A stretch of DNA of 64,000 nucleotides from assembly GCF_965363235.1 (NCBI RefSeq), contig NC_134850.1:34631102-34695101 (forward strand), read 5' to 3'. The notes beneath the pieces were generated by a model, which was given only the letters and a program-made list of their open reading frames with translations, searched no databases and was not told where the DNA came from. Made by a program: the position numbers and the translations under genes. Within the stretch, counting starts at the first letter, position 1. Each line of letters opens with the position of its first letter. This document shows positions 40,741 through 53,004 of this stretch, one piece after another. Source of the DNA: Mytilus galloprovincialis (lineage: Eukaryota; Mollusca; Bivalvia; Mytilida; Mytilidae).

Positions 40741-41790
40741 TTATGGTGACTGGGGAATAGAAATACGTTGTGTGTCTATTTGGATAGACGTGGTGTATCA
40801 GTAAACAGTAACTTCCGGTAAACATGGTGATGTTAAATCTGATACTTTGTGTAAAGAGAGTCATTTTCTCTCTGCAAAGATCTGAAGTATCTAAATAGTT
40901 ATTTTGTTTTTATCCGTTAAATGCATGAAATATTTGGACTTCATTCAGCAAGGAATCAACCAAACGTCGAAAGAAATACAAATAAACGTTTAATATTTAT
41001 ACTGCTAAGTTTAAACGATTAAGTCAACAGGAATACTTTAGTAAAACCGTTTAAGTAAGATTGAATCTTTTTACAATTTGCCTTAATTATGCAAGGAAAT
41101 AAATAACAAAATTATCTTATTGAATTGAAAGTGTTTAGTAACACAATATATCTACTTCCATGTCATCTTTTATAAATCGTAAAGTGTCAATTTCAAATGT
41201 ACCTATTTTTGTCTTTTTCATTCCGTTTCAATAGGTGTTTATTTCCGTGGGAAAGAAAAACAATGATTAAAAATGTATGAATGATTATGTTGTACGTTGC
41301 CAAAAAAATGTTTTTAACGCATTGGTTTAATCCTAAATTTATACAATGGCAACAAACATAACAACTTGGTTCACTAATATTTGTTGTTATTATTTTCTGC
41401 TATTGTTTTCTGCTATACCATTGATAGTTGTGGTAACATAATTATTTTTTGAAAATCCCTACGTATTTAAAGTACTTAGACAGTCTGATATTGCAACGGC
41501 CTTTTATATATCTATGGGGCTGTGGGTTGTCGAAGCGCAGTTCATAAAAACCCGTGAAATGACCGACCTAGACTTCATAGATTATGGTCAGCCATTTGCT
41601 TAATTTAATTATTTGTAAGGGGGCAAGTCTTATACCATTCGATATCTTATTTCCAGTTACAAAACTTCAAATTTTTCGAAAAACTAAGGATTTTCTTATC
41701 CCAGGAATAGTTTACCTTAGCCGTATTTGGCAAAACTTTTTGGAATTTTGTGTCCTCAATGCTCTTCAACTTTGTAATTGTTTGGCTTTA

Positions 41791-42260
41791 ATATGAGGCA
41801 GGAATTACCTGTAAATGGGGACGAAGTCTATGATTTTTTTTAAAATCAGCAATGTTAAAAAGAGAAACGGAAATACTGTAACGTTTCCGATTTTGGTTCT
41901 GTTGTTAGGGATTTAAGTTGTGACGTTATTTGAGTTATGACGTCATATTCAATGTAAACAAAGAAACGCTGTCATTAGGTAACGTTTTTATAATAATAAA
42001 CATTTTTTTTTAAATGAATTAGTATTAGTTCCTTTCTTAGACTGATAAATATACAATTTATTCAAAGTCTCATGTAAACAAGACCGGAAACGGAAGAAGA
42101 TACTGCGCCGATCCGGAAATTCAAAAACACGACAAAAAAAAATTGAACGATTTTGAGTTCATTAGTACAATGAAAAATTCGGGAAATTTTCCCGATTTTT
42201 TTTTTTTTTATTTTTTTTTTTTTATTGAATTTACTACTGTAATAGGGGACTTCGTCCCCA
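41791..42260. mobile_element. MITE nested in the hammerhead repeat, TA target duplication
   Basis: The host repeat reads ...GGCTTTA before the insert and TATAACT... after it, so a TA was duplicated. ATGGGGACGAAGTC near the left end (41815-41828) faces GACTTCGTCCCCA at the right end (42248-42260). About 24 bp lie outside the left inverted repeat. The interior has poly-T/A runs and no open frame of note. TA duplication suggests a Tc1/mariner-type mobiliser, which is inference. Confidence 0.7.
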
Positions 42261-42279
42261 TATAACTATTTTGATCTGA

Positions 42280-42322
42280 GCGTCACTGATGAGTCTTATG
42301 TAGACGAAAAGCGGTCTAGCGT
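42280..42322 (+). ncRNA. Hammerhead ribozyme (CTGATGA subfamily)
   Basis: GCGTCA, then CTGATGA, a stem II GTC-TTATGTA-GAC, then GAAA, AGCGGTC and TAGCGT. The catalytic core is intact, but helix III is shortened and helix I has one mismatch compared with what pairing would demand. Cleavage would follow GGTC at 42316. Activity is doubtful. Confidence 0.65.
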
Positions 42323-42681
42323 ATTAAATTATAATCCTGGTACCTTTGATCATGTTGATTACATTTTTCAGTTTTATTTTCGTATTTTTTAATATAAGAA
42401 TTATTGTTTGTTGTGAGGCTGTGAAATTTGTTCCAACATCTTCAGGACCATTTATGTTCTAAAAAAGTGAATACCTTGTTAGTAACCTCTGTAAGTTTAC
42501 AATTTAAATAAAGGCGACCAATGTTCATCAATTTTCCATTTTCGTAAATCAATTTAAAAGACACAAATCAACGCAATTAACAAAACTGTGGGACCTACAT
42601 GATCTACAAACAGATTGAAACCGAGAACTTCGACACATAGTTCTACGCATGCATCCCTCGCCTACGATTTTGCACTAAGGC

Positions 42682-43270
42682 AAAAAGGAGTAGGTCCGGT
42701 AAGGGCCAATTTTGGCCTCAAATTTCAGGTTCATCTAACGAAAGTTTTTGGACACTTTTTAAACACTGAAGTGTGTATTTCAATTGATTCGATTAGTTAA
42801 TGTGAAAGATTTTAACTGATTTAGTCATTAAAAACGCTCTGATTCAAGCTTAAATATGAAAAATCTATCAAATATGCCAAAAAACGTCACTTTTTAGATG
42901 GTTTTTGTCAAAAATGAATGTGGCTGCATCCGTGTTCATCCTCAACCTTTATATATGTTTTGTATTATCATCAAATACAACTTACATTTCAATATTAGGA
43001 ATGAACACGAATGCGGCCACTTTCATTTTAGACGGAAACCGTCTAAAAATTGACCAAATGCTAAAAAGTTTAAGATTTCAGTAATTTAGCATGACTTAAT
43101 GATGCTAGAACGCGATATTTGTGCATTTTATCGTCAAAAGCAGCTCATATTTATGTAGCAGAAGCATTTTACTTTCCAAAATATAGCTTAAAGATTACAT
43201 TTTCACAATTTTCGAAAACTGCTATATTTTGGGGCCAAAAAGGGGTCTTAGTGAACCTACTCCTTTTCTC
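42682..43270. mobile_element. MITE with AAAAGGAGTAGGT inverted ends
   Basis: AAAAAGGAGTAGGTCC at the left faces CCTACTCCTTTTCTC at the right, followed inward by GGCCAATTTTGGCC-like and GGGGCCAAAAAGGGG blocks. TAAGG flanks both sides and may be the target duplication. The ~590-bp interior is non-coding. It includes a partly self-complementary stretch (AATGTGGCTGCATCCGTGTT / AACACGAATGCGGCCACTTT). Confidence 0.6.
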
Positions 43271-45460
43271 TCAATAAGGTGCTATCTAAATATCTGAATA
43301 TCTGTTGTCTACTGTAATATGAATGCTTGTACTGAACAAGTATGTTATCGACAAAACCAATCATGCAGCTTTATAATGATAACATCTTCGGTGTATTGGT
43401 TGTTGGAATCAGTGTCGTTCATCTCAAATGAAGTTTTTAACGATCTAAAACAAGGAACTTGTATCAATGGTTTCTATATGTAGATATAAAAAAGCTATGT
43501 GTAATCTGATGATGTAGTCAATCTTTAATCGATTAAGCATAGGGATAAGTTGTGTAACGCGTAGAAAATCAAAGGGTTGATACTAAGGCAAGTTGTAGAA
43601 ATTGTAACTGAAGTTCTTGGGTAGATTTTAAGGACATATTTAAAATGTATATCTGATTGACATTGCCGGATTTATAGATATATTTCATCAAAATATTTCT
43701 TCTCGAGTCTTAATTTAAAAAAAAAAGGTGCTTGTAAAATTGTATCTGATAGTAATAATACTGTTCTCGTGTAATTTGAAGTAGTGATGATTATCCTCTG
43801 TTACATCTGATCTCTGTATAATGATATCATAATCTCTACAAACCTTCGGTTGTCTTTCTTCTTCCTAATATCACGTTAAGTCGGAAAATATAATTCTGAT
43901 ATCATGTTAAGCTGTTCAAATCGCCAGTTTTAAAATGAACAGCTTAAATGCTGTAAGAATCCTTTATTTTTACCGAAGTTAATTCAATGATGCTGCAATA
44001 AAAAAAAAAACATTTGGAATTAGAAATAACCCTTGTTTCAAACGTAAAACTGTATGACAGAATTGCAGTAACTGTATATTGCTTTTAATGAAAAATGTCA
44101 GTGATGATTTTTTAAACGATTTTTTTTTCAATAAGTGATGATATGCTGCAATATTCCCGAGTTGGTATATTTTGTTTCACACTTGTTTAAATAACAATGT
44201 CTTTTTTATGTGTATACTAAAATGTCAGCTTGGATCCTTCAATTGATGACCATTTTAAGAAGTCTTGATTAAGTGTAATACTCTTTACTCGGTAGAGTTA
44301 CTTTTAACATGGAAGCGATGGGTTGATATCAATATAAGAAGATGTGTTATGATTGCCAATGAGACAAGTTTCTACCAGATTTCAAATGAAGTGAGTCACA
44401 GAATAAAATGTTATTTAGATATAAGGTAACCATAACTTCCCAATTGAGATGAAGTGAAAACATCAGACTCAATAGATCTGGTTTACGATAAACTGAGAGG
44501 GGTAATTTATTAACAACAGTATAGGTTCCTTCCTTTTGTCTGTATTATCGTTCAATGTCGATTTCCACCATCATTTTTGTGTTAATCAAAAAGTTTTTGT
44601 TTCCTGATGATTCAAAAATGAATTACAAAATAAAAACAAAAACAAAATTACGAATTAACGAGTAGTACAACTGGAAATCAATCTGATAAACGTTCAATCA
44701 TTTATAATAAAAAGCTTTTCGTCCTATACACTTATAATCTAATCAATAATTGATAATCATCTTGATTTGGAATATAAAGTTAGTGCTTGAGCCTCATTTC
44801 CGGTTGTCCTCAATCACTATTATATAACAGGAAGTAGTTAATGTAAATGATAAGTAGCTGCTATTATTATGACTTATATAACGCTAAGTATTACAGAATC
44901 ACGCAGAAGCTAAATCAAAATAAGTTAAGTCATTTACATAAAGGCAACAGTAGTACACCGCTGTTCGAAATTCATAAATTGATTGCGAAAAAAACAAATT
45001 TGAGACGGTTATCTATTTTATTTTTTTCCCGGTAATGTTTTCTCTTATACCAGGTTAAGAATTTACATGCAACAATCGACAATTGACATTCAATTTTTGA
45101 ACAAATGCAGTTGAATTTTCGTAATTCAGTTTTATAGCAGACTACAAAAAGGTGTTCTTTTGCGTCATAAAAAATATTTCAAAAAAATTAATTGCTATCC
45201 AGGTACGATTTTTGTCAACCAAATGTTTTGGTATTTGTTAAAACTTGTATATTACAAACGAAAATGCAAACAAATCAAGAATTATAAGTAAAATTTGTGA
45301 CTATTGCATAAAAATGAAGAAAACTTGTAACTTATTAATTGATATTGTTCAAATTCGCAATACTTTATGCACGCAATAATTTCTGAATTTACAGTATATA
45401 CTTTCGTCTCAAATTCAGCCCAACGATGTTAATTTGCAAATTTGCATTATTAGATTTTGC
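43271..45460. other. No gene seen
   Basis: AT-rich DNA with short fragments of the 'TGCCAATGAGACAAC' family at 44336-44375 and of repeat X at 44938-45010. Nothing else is recognised. Confidence 0.5.
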
Positions 45461-45470
45461 TTTTTTTTTT

Positions 45471-45551
45471 TCTTCAGGGGACTTGAACCCCTGCATCAAA
45501 GACATTGTGGAAACACCGCTTGTTTTGTATCCAGTGCTCAACTAAGCTAAC
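45471..45551 (-). other. tRNA-like sequence (pol III A and B boxes), not a functional tRNA
   Basis: On the minus strand TTAGCTTAGTTGAGCAC resembles a tRNA D-arm/A box, and AGGGGTTCAAGTCCCCT forms a perfect T-arm with the B box GGTTCAAGTCC. The spacing between them is too long and the acceptor arms do not pair, so it is a tRNA-derived relic or SINE head. A more diverged copy lies at 47540-47620 in the second duplicate. Confidence 0.5.
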
Positions 45552-46559
45552 TATATAATGCATATGTTGATCGCGAAAGGTTAGGTCTCATATAAGCACT
45601 TTACAAATCACCCTAAAATTATAAAAAAAAAAAGACATGTATCGTTTGCATGAAAAATTTTGGTAATTGTATTGCGATATTTATTTAACTTTAACGGCAA
45701 TCCTTTTTCGGTCCCATTTCTTCATGAAGCTACAAAAAGAGGGACGAACGATACCAAAGGGACAGTCAAACTCATAAATCTAAAACAAACTGACAACGCC
45801 ATGGCTAAAAATGAAAAAGACAAACAGAAAAACATTAGTACACATGACACAACACTACAAAGCATGTATTGGTAGGTTATTTAAAACAATTAAATTTGAA
45901 TGTAATTGTGGTTCCAAGACTTGTTAGTCCAGGTAAACATACATTGTCAAATGAAATCTAAATTGTTTTACGACTTATTGTCTAGTCTGTGATTCCATTA
46001 CATCTATATCCTCTTAAACATCGTAATAAACCAATAGGTAGTGTTATGTAATGAGTTCATGTAGATAGCTTTTTTATATCTTAGAATTACATAATTAAAC
46101 TTGGAAAGGAAGTACTTTTATTATTTTCATGTTGCAATTTCATTGTCGAACATTTATAAACAGTAAATAAACTTTATGTAATTTGTTACTTTGATACTGT
46201 AGCTGCAGGACATTGTGTGCAACCTGTAACTTCATTAATAACCCTACACGTAATCAATGGATGTATGTCTCATAAAATTCACAAGCTAAATGTATAGCAC
46301 AGTTGGAATGATTTCGCTTTAATTGTAAATATATATATTAACTAATATTGCTTTTAGCTTTCATTGCCGTATACTGATACGTAGTGTTAATTCTTCGTGT
46401 AGTCTGTTACTCAAGTAAATGATCTGCTTTGCAGCTGCTTGCGACTTTACATTATATTCATCATCAGTGATGAAAACCTTCCTTTGTTAGTATAAACAAT
46501 TGGATGTCACAGCTGACAAACTGAGTACTAGTATATTAGCATGATTATGATGAAAATGC

Positions 46560-47090
46560 CTTGTGTTTAAACTAAATAAATATAGTGTCATGCACCATAC
46601 AATAAAGGTCTATTTTGATATGAATAGTTTTGACACGTTCTGTTCCCGAGTACTGTCCCTTATTTACCTTAGCAAAAAGACTGTTTTCCGTTTCCCGATG
46701 ATTTTAATGTCTGGCCTAGTATTTTGCAGCTGACTAAAAATAGAGGCATGGAGCATGCAATACAGGTCAAGTTTCATTTTAATGGTTCTGACACGTACTG
46801 GTCAAGAGTACTGCTCATTATTTACCATAATCACTGGGTTTCATTTATCGATTCATTAATAATGACGATAATGCATGTGCAGGTATTTTTTTAAACTAAA
46901 TCAATAAAGTGTCATGAATCATACAATAGGCTAAGTTTTATGTTATGGCTTTGAAATGTACTGCTATACAGTAATACCCATATAGAGTATATACCTTAAA
47001 AGTTCTGCTTTCTTCAGATTCCTGGTGAAAATTATAATAATGCCTGACAAAGTCTTTTGATAGTCTTTTCAATATAGTCATATTGCTCAT
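46560..47090 (+). repeat. Internal ~170-bp tandem repeat, about three to four units
   Basis: Units share GTCATGCACCATACAATA-like starts, TTTGACACGT.CTG..C..GAGTACTG and TTATTTACCTTA..A, diverging strongly between units. Matching units recur at 50490-51125. Confidence 0.6.
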
Positions 47091-47794
47091 TCAATACAGT
47101 TTAAGTTTTATTTCAAATTGCATTGGCATTAACCGTACAATAGTCATGATATTTTCCAAATGATAAATAAAGTTCAGCTTTACAAAATTGTAAAAGAAAA
47201 AGAAATACAATGAAATACAGATCAAGTTTAAATGCAGTTGTGACGACTTTGACACCTTTCATTATATTGTTACTATTGTAATTTTAGACAAAAATGCGAT
47301 TTTAAGTTTTGCTATATTGAGAACAATCTTGTTTTTTTAAATGCTAGTTTAAATTATTGCAGTTTTACCACTGTCGTTATTTCGCATAAATAAAAACATA
47401 ACAATAGTTTCTGAATTAACAGTACTCCAAAGCATACAAAATGAGCAGATGGGCGTAACTATAATACTAAGCATTAAGTGTTTACTAGGTGAAAATATCT
47501 CTTTTCGACCACTTTTGTTTTTTGAGTGATGCTCGAAGCAATTTGGATTGTAACCCCAGCATCCGAGACATCGTGTAAACACCGCTTGAACTGTATCAAG
47601 CGCTCAATTAAGCTATACAATGCATATGCTGATCGCGAAAGTTTAGGTCTCACAAGAGCACTTTACAAATCCACCTTAAATTATATATAAAAAGGCGTCA
47701 TTTGCATGAAAGAATTTGGTAATTGTATTTTAATATTTATCTAACTTAAACTGGAACATTTTTTCCGCATATGTTGTTTAGTTATTTAAAACAA

Positions 47795-48050
47795 GGATGC
47801 CCTATCCACACTATCATTTTTATGTTCAGTGGACCGTAAAATGGAGAAGAAATCTCTAATTTGGCATTCAAATTAGAAAGATCATATCATAGGGAACATA
47901 TGTAGTAAGTTTCAGGTTGATTGAACTTTAAATTCATTAAAAACTACATCGACCAAACACTTTAACCTGAAGCTGGACAGACGTTCGAAAGGACGGACAG
48001 ATGGACACACAGACAAGAAAAAATAATGCCCATAAGAGGGCATAACAATA
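47795..48050 (+). repeat. 'GACGGACGGAC' dispersed repeat
   Basis: Second copy of the family at 20990: TTCAGTGGACCGTAAAATGG, GTAAGTTTCAGGTTGATTG, ACACTTTAACCTGAAGC, GGACGGACAGATGGAC, then AATAATGCCCATAAGAGGGC. Confidence 0.6.
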
Positions 48051-49963
48051 AAATTTGAAAGTAATTATGGTTCCAAGTCTTGTCAGTCCAGGTAAACATA
48101 CACACGAAATCTAAATTAGTTTACGACTTAAGTTAATGTCTAGTCTGTCATTTGATTACATCTATATCCTCTTAAACATTTCTCGTATTGAATCAATAGG
48201 TACTGTTATGTAAATATACTTAACAGATCTAGACATGTAAAGAGTTCATGTATACGTAGATGTTTTTTTTTTATATCTTTGAATTACATAATAAAACTTT
48301 GAAAGGAAGTACTTCTACTTTAACAGTATAACTTCATTGTCGGACATTTATATACAATAAAGAAACTTTATGCGATCTATTATTTTGATACTGTAGCTGC
48401 AGAATACTATGAAACCTTTAACTTTATTAATAAACATGAACGTAATCAGTGGATGTTCTTCTCATGAAATTCTCAAGCCAAATGTCTAGCACAGTTGGAG
48501 TAATTTTGCTTTTACCGTAGGTATATTTAAATACGTAGAAGTTTTGCTTATAAGCTATCATTGCCGGATACTAAAACTCAGGTTCACTTATGTCACACAA
48601 TGGCCTAAATTATCAACTTAATAATAAAACACCAAAAATATTTTAATTTGATTTGTAAATGGGTCTTTTTCAAAAGCATTCATGTGAAATAAATCATTTT
48701 TTTCATAAAAGTACAAAATATTATCCAGTGTAGGCCCATGTTGGACATTTTGTCAATATATGAAGATTTTGTGCCATTTTCATACCTCAAAGCGTTTGGC
48801 AAACCTTGGCCATCGCCTACGATCAAACATGTGTTGTAACATTAATATTCCAATTTTGATAAAGAATTATAAATATAAAATCTTTTGGATCGTGGATTGC
48901 GGCCAAGGGTAATTTTGCCAAAAACAATTGAAATTATGGAAAAAAATTATCAAAAATGACCTTAAAATACAATTAACACATGGCAAGAGTTAAATCTCTT
49001 TGTTCTTACTGTGTTATAATCTGGATAATGCACAGCAAAGGTGTGCATTAACTACCTCAGATATACTGCACAGTTCAAATCTATTTTTATCTTAAGGGGC
49101 GGTTCCTGGATTTTAAAAGGGGCGTTATTCTATCAAATTAAAAAAAATATCACCGAGTGTAGCGAGACTAAAGACAAAATTGACGATTTTAAGCTAAAAC
49201 ACGATACTTTGTCCAATCCAAGGGTTAAAGACCTGTTCGCCCCAACCCCGAATCCGCTATCTGCCTTGAAATTACGACAAAGTTGAACTTCGTACAAACA
49301 TCGTAGTTTCAAAATAGGAAAACGCAAGGTTTCTCATTCCGTTTTTTTTTTTTATCTAAGCTGGGACATAAACTATTTTATTATATATCGGTACAACGTA
49401 AATCTAAATCAGTGTTTTAAAGTTAGAAAGATAGTTCAAACAATTTTTGGTAATTTCTGCCAAAAAAGAAATGTATCTTAGAATATCTGAATAAAAAAAA
49501 TCTGATTTGGATAAGTTTCAGAAAAATGTTTTAAAAGAGAAATGTATTTTCTGTTTATTTAACATTTAAAATGTAGGTAATATAACATCTTCCTCGGTTC
49601 TTTTTTTCTCTAAACATATCATTGAGGGAAAGAAATTCAAAAGCAATTAATCTAATGTAAACTCAATAACACTTGCAGTTATTTTTCTTTTCATACACCA
49701 ATTTGAAAGTACACAATTTGTCAAATTCTTAATCGTCACCAATTAAATAAAAATTGGGAAAAAATTTAACGGAAACGATAAAAATAAATACACCATTAAA
49801 TCGCAATTTTAGAATGAGTCTAAATATCAAAAAAAAAAATAATTTTAAACTTACCAAAGTCGTATTTCCCCTACAAGAAACTTTCCTAGGATCAGTGGAT
49901 TGCGGAATAACGTCCACATTTCTAAAACGTTCACGTAAATTGATTGCGTCATGTGTTAAAACA

Positions 49964-50110
49964 GTTATTGGCCAATCAAATCGGTATATGTAATTTAATC
50001 TGCACAGCACGAGATGACCCAATAACCCGAACTCCTACGTCGTTCAGGTTATTGGGTCATCTCGTCCTGTGCAGATTAAATGGCATATACCGACTTGCTT
50101 GGTCAATAAC
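49964..50110. repeat. Long near-perfect hairpin (foldback element)
   Basis: Arms of about 65 bp: GTTATTGGCCAA, TCGGTATATG, ATTTAATCTGCACAG, ACGAGATGACCCAATAACC and their complements on the other side. The loop is about 13 nt (TCCTACGTCGTT region). Only a few mismatches are seen, so it is young or maintained. Confidence 0.85.
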
Positions 50111-51130
50111 TATAACATAATATTTATTTTAAGGGATCATAGCTTCATAAATTTTAAAGGAAGTGCCAATATATATACATATATATTTTTTGTCTTTATA
50201 GTATTATCATAAGTATTCTTATTGGCCATTGTAATTTTGGCCAGTTAAAAAAACATCGACCAATTTGAATTTTTTATAAACCTTCTTTCGTGAAGTAATT
50301 TACTTATTAATAAGTAAATGAACTGCATTTGTTTTCAAATTTGCATTATATTCGTCATCAGTGACAAAAATCTTCCTTTGTTAGTTATAACAATTGGACG
50401 GTACAGTAGACAAACTGACTACTAGTATATTAGCATGATTATGATGATAGTGATATTAATGCCTTACCAAATTTGTGAAACTAAACAAATAAAGTGTCAT
50501 GCACCATACAGTACAGGTCAAGTTGGATATTAATGGCTTTGATATGTGCTGTTCAGGAGTATTGCCCTTAATTTACAAATATATAATTCTATCGCCATTT
50601 TGTGCATTTTTCCTTTGATCTTTTTTTTTGTGATAATTTTTTGAAATCATGCTACTCGTTTGAGATGGAAAATTGTCGCTAGAAACTAAGGAGGCACGTG
50701 GCGTTGCTAACGAAATTGACATGAAAGACAGGTGAAATAGTGATTAACAGATTAGCATTGGTCATCTAAACTTAATCGCACCGGCTCAAGCGCGATAACC
50801 AATCTCGTTGAGATGATCAACGACATCATGGACAAATAAAAACTAGTCAAATTTTAAAATTATGATTGTAACATGTATTGGTCAAAAGTTCAATTTGTAC
50901 TGCCCCTTATTTTCTTTAAAAACTGTTTTTCTGATTCCATTGATAGAAATGTTTGACCAGGTATTTTGAAACCAAATCATTTTATTTTCATGAATCATAC
51001 TATACAGGCAAAGTTTTATTTTTATAGCTTTGACATGTACTGTTTCAGAGTATTGACCACTACACTCATGTACCTTAAAATTTCTGCTTTCTACAAATTT
51101 CAGTTGGAATGATAATAATGTTTGACCAAT

Positions 51131-51330
51131 ATAAAAGAGAAACTAGGGCATGATTGCCAATGAGACGACTTTCCAAAAGAGACCACATGTCACAGAAATT
51201 AATAGCTATAGTCACGGCCTTCAACAATGAGCAAAGCCCATACCGCATACGAAAGGCCCAAAATGTCAACTGTGACACAATTCTGAAGAGAAAACTAACA
51301 GCTTAATTTGTGTACAAAATAAATGAAGGA
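51131..51330 (+). repeat. 'TGCCAATGAGACAAC' high-copy family, ~200-bp copy
   Basis: CATGATTGCCAATGAGACGA, AAAAGAGACCACATGTCACA, CGGCCTTCAACAATGAGCAA, AGCCCATACCGCATAC and GAGAAAACTAACAGC. It marks the right edge of the duplicated segment. Confidence 0.7.
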
Positions 51331-52050
51331 AAAACAAATATATAACATATCAGCAAATGACATGTATTTATATAACACTTGAGCAAACTTTGAAATCTCG
51401 TAATCTATAAAGGTTGTTCAAATATAGAATTCAATTGAAGAAAAGATATTGCTTTTCTAGGCATTGAATACGTTTTGTGTAAAAATAAGTCGAAAAAACA
51501 TTCTAACAATTTCCCAAATTGTAAATTAAAGTCTACATATTTTGAAAGGAGTTGAAGATTCTAAGAAAATGAAAATTGATAAGTCGAAGAGAAATTAATA
51601 AAACTATGGTAAAACAGTGTAAGATGACGAAAAGACATCAGTTCACAAAACTTTTTGTACAAAACCTATAAAAACAAAAGTGTATGTACTGTTTGCAATA
51701 ATTACAATACACAAATATATGTTCAATAAGTCAATCATCTTATAGGGTATTTGCAATATAAATCAACTATTGTGGAACTCAATGACACAACAAAATAACT
51801 AGTTATCATTTTTTTCTTTTTAAGTTTCAACTGCAAATAATTACATTAGATGTATGTTTCATTATAATATTTTATTCTGATTGACTAACTGCACATCACG
51901 TGTTATTATGTAAGCAGTTGCATTGCTCAATACAACTTTTCACTCATAATAACACATGCTCCAACAATAAAGTGCACAGGTGAATTAAATAATAAAATAT
52001 ATAAAATTCGTGTTTTCATGATCATAGCTAAAAAAAATGTAATTATAAGT

Positions 52051-52200
52051 ATTGAATGCTTCTTTTTGTAACTTTATAGGGTTGTAATAGCGTTGACCGT
52101 GCGTACATTTTTAGAATGAAGCGCTTCCGCGCTTCATACAAAATGTACTTCGGTCAACGCTTTTACACCCCAATAAATTTACAAAAAGAAGCATTCAATT
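52051..52200. repeat. Long hairpin (foldback element)
   Basis: Arms of about 65 bp: ATTGAATGCTTCTTTTTGTA, AGCGTTGACCG, GTACATTTT and GAATGAAGCGC are mirrored by GCGCTTCAT, AAAATGTAC, CGGTCAACGC and ACAAAAAGAAGCATTCAAT. The two sides have diverged slightly near the middle. Confidence 0.82.
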
Positions 52201-53004
52201 CTTAAATGAATGCAATCCTTAACTAGCGTAACGTGCATTTTAATAAGTGTAATATTTGGTTACAAGTACAAATGTTTACCGATTAAATGTAAGTCATATG
52301 AGGACACAATAACAGTGACGTCGATAGACATCTTTCAATATAGAAACGACATGCTCGTGATTGTTGATGACAATTGTAGAAAAAACTGTAATACCACGTA
52401 CGCTACAAAATATAACATGTTGGTGTCATTTACATGTATTTATATAACAATAAATCATAATTTAAAACGTCGTAATCTGAAAAGGTTTAAATATGGGATT
52501 CAAATGGAAATTTAATATTGCTAAATAAAGCAGTGTATACGTGTTGCCTTATAGAGGTCGACAAAACATTCTTACAGTTTTCAAAAACGTAAGTTAAAGT
52601 ATTAAATTGAAACAGTTGGTATTGCTTTGTTTCATACAAAAGAATGGCCAATGTAGATACATTTATCATGTCTTGGGGAGGGATAAATCCTACTTGGTAG
52701 ATGATCACTCTGATTCAAACCCAAAATTCTCTGAAACTGACATTATCAAGATGCTTGATTTCTTGATAGACAACATATTTGTTACGTTCTGAGGACGTGT
52801 TTTTCAACAGACTTTCGTCATACCAAATGAAACCAATTGTGCCCCTCTTCTTGTCGAATTGTTTCTTTATCATTATGAGACTGACTTCATACAGGATCTT
52901 CTTAGGGAGAAAAAGTTAGCAATATTCTTTAACTTTACTTTCCGCTATAAAGATGATATCATATGTTCTCTCACTAAATAATTCAAAGTTTTGTGACAAT
53001 ATAA

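Larger units (their letters stand above)
37063..41580. other. Region upstream of the gene, no coding signal
   Basis: AT-rich sequence upstream of the start codon. It holds small repeats (38757, 39000 and 40548) but no frame with a recognisable family. A promoter and an untranslated first exon may lie here, but I saw no reliable TATA/initiator arrangement. Confidence 0.5.
41586..42355 (+). mobile_element. Hammerhead-bearing repeat (CTGATGA subfamily), split by a MITE
   Basis: The left part, 41586-41790, reads AAACTAAGGATTTTCTTATC, CCAGGAATAGTTTACCTTAG, CTCAATGCTCTTCAACTTTG and TTTGGCTTTA. The right part, 42261-42355, resumes TATAACTATTTTGATCTGAG and contains the ribozyme and CCTGGTACC. The inserted 470 bp are listed separately. 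The family is very abundant in mussels; another copy starts at 63817 on the other strand. Confidence 0.7.
45460..47090. repeat. Segmental duplication, copy 1
   Basis: This block is homologous to 47330-51125. Shared landmarks are the tRNA-like segment, ATGCATATG.TGATCGCGAAAG, GTTCCAAG.CTTGT.AGTCCAGG, TACATCTATATCCTCTTAAA and TAGTATATTAGCATGATTAT. Copy 1 holds a family-2 retroelement tail fragment (45691-45885, inverted) that copy 2 lacks, and ends in an internal tandem array. Confidence 0.7.
47330..51125. repeat. Segmental duplication, copy 2, interrupted
   Basis: Homologous to 45460-47090 in two parts: 47330-48560 and 50300-51125. Between them lies ~1.7 kb absent from copy 1, including an inverted-repeat stretch at 48795-48920 (CCTTGGCC..CG..TACGATC facing GATCGTG..GCGGCCAAGG) and the hairpin at 49964. 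A 'GGACGGACAG' repeat sits at 47795-48050. Confidence 0.65.

Noticed and set aside
45471-45551. Functional tRNA gene on the minus strand
   Set aside because: A and B boxes and the T-arm are good, but the box spacing is too long, no acceptor stem forms and no anticodon arm can be placed; it is a tRNA-derived relic.
49041-49286. An 81-codon open frame with a hydrophilic Lys/Asp-rich middle
   Set aside because: It lies in the segment inserted in the duplication, has no family resemblance, and lacks splice or promoter context. It is left unannotated rather than called a gene.
52210-52515. A 101-codon open frame next to the hairpin at 52051
   Set aside because: Part of it matches a locally duplicated non-coding segment in which the frame is not kept.
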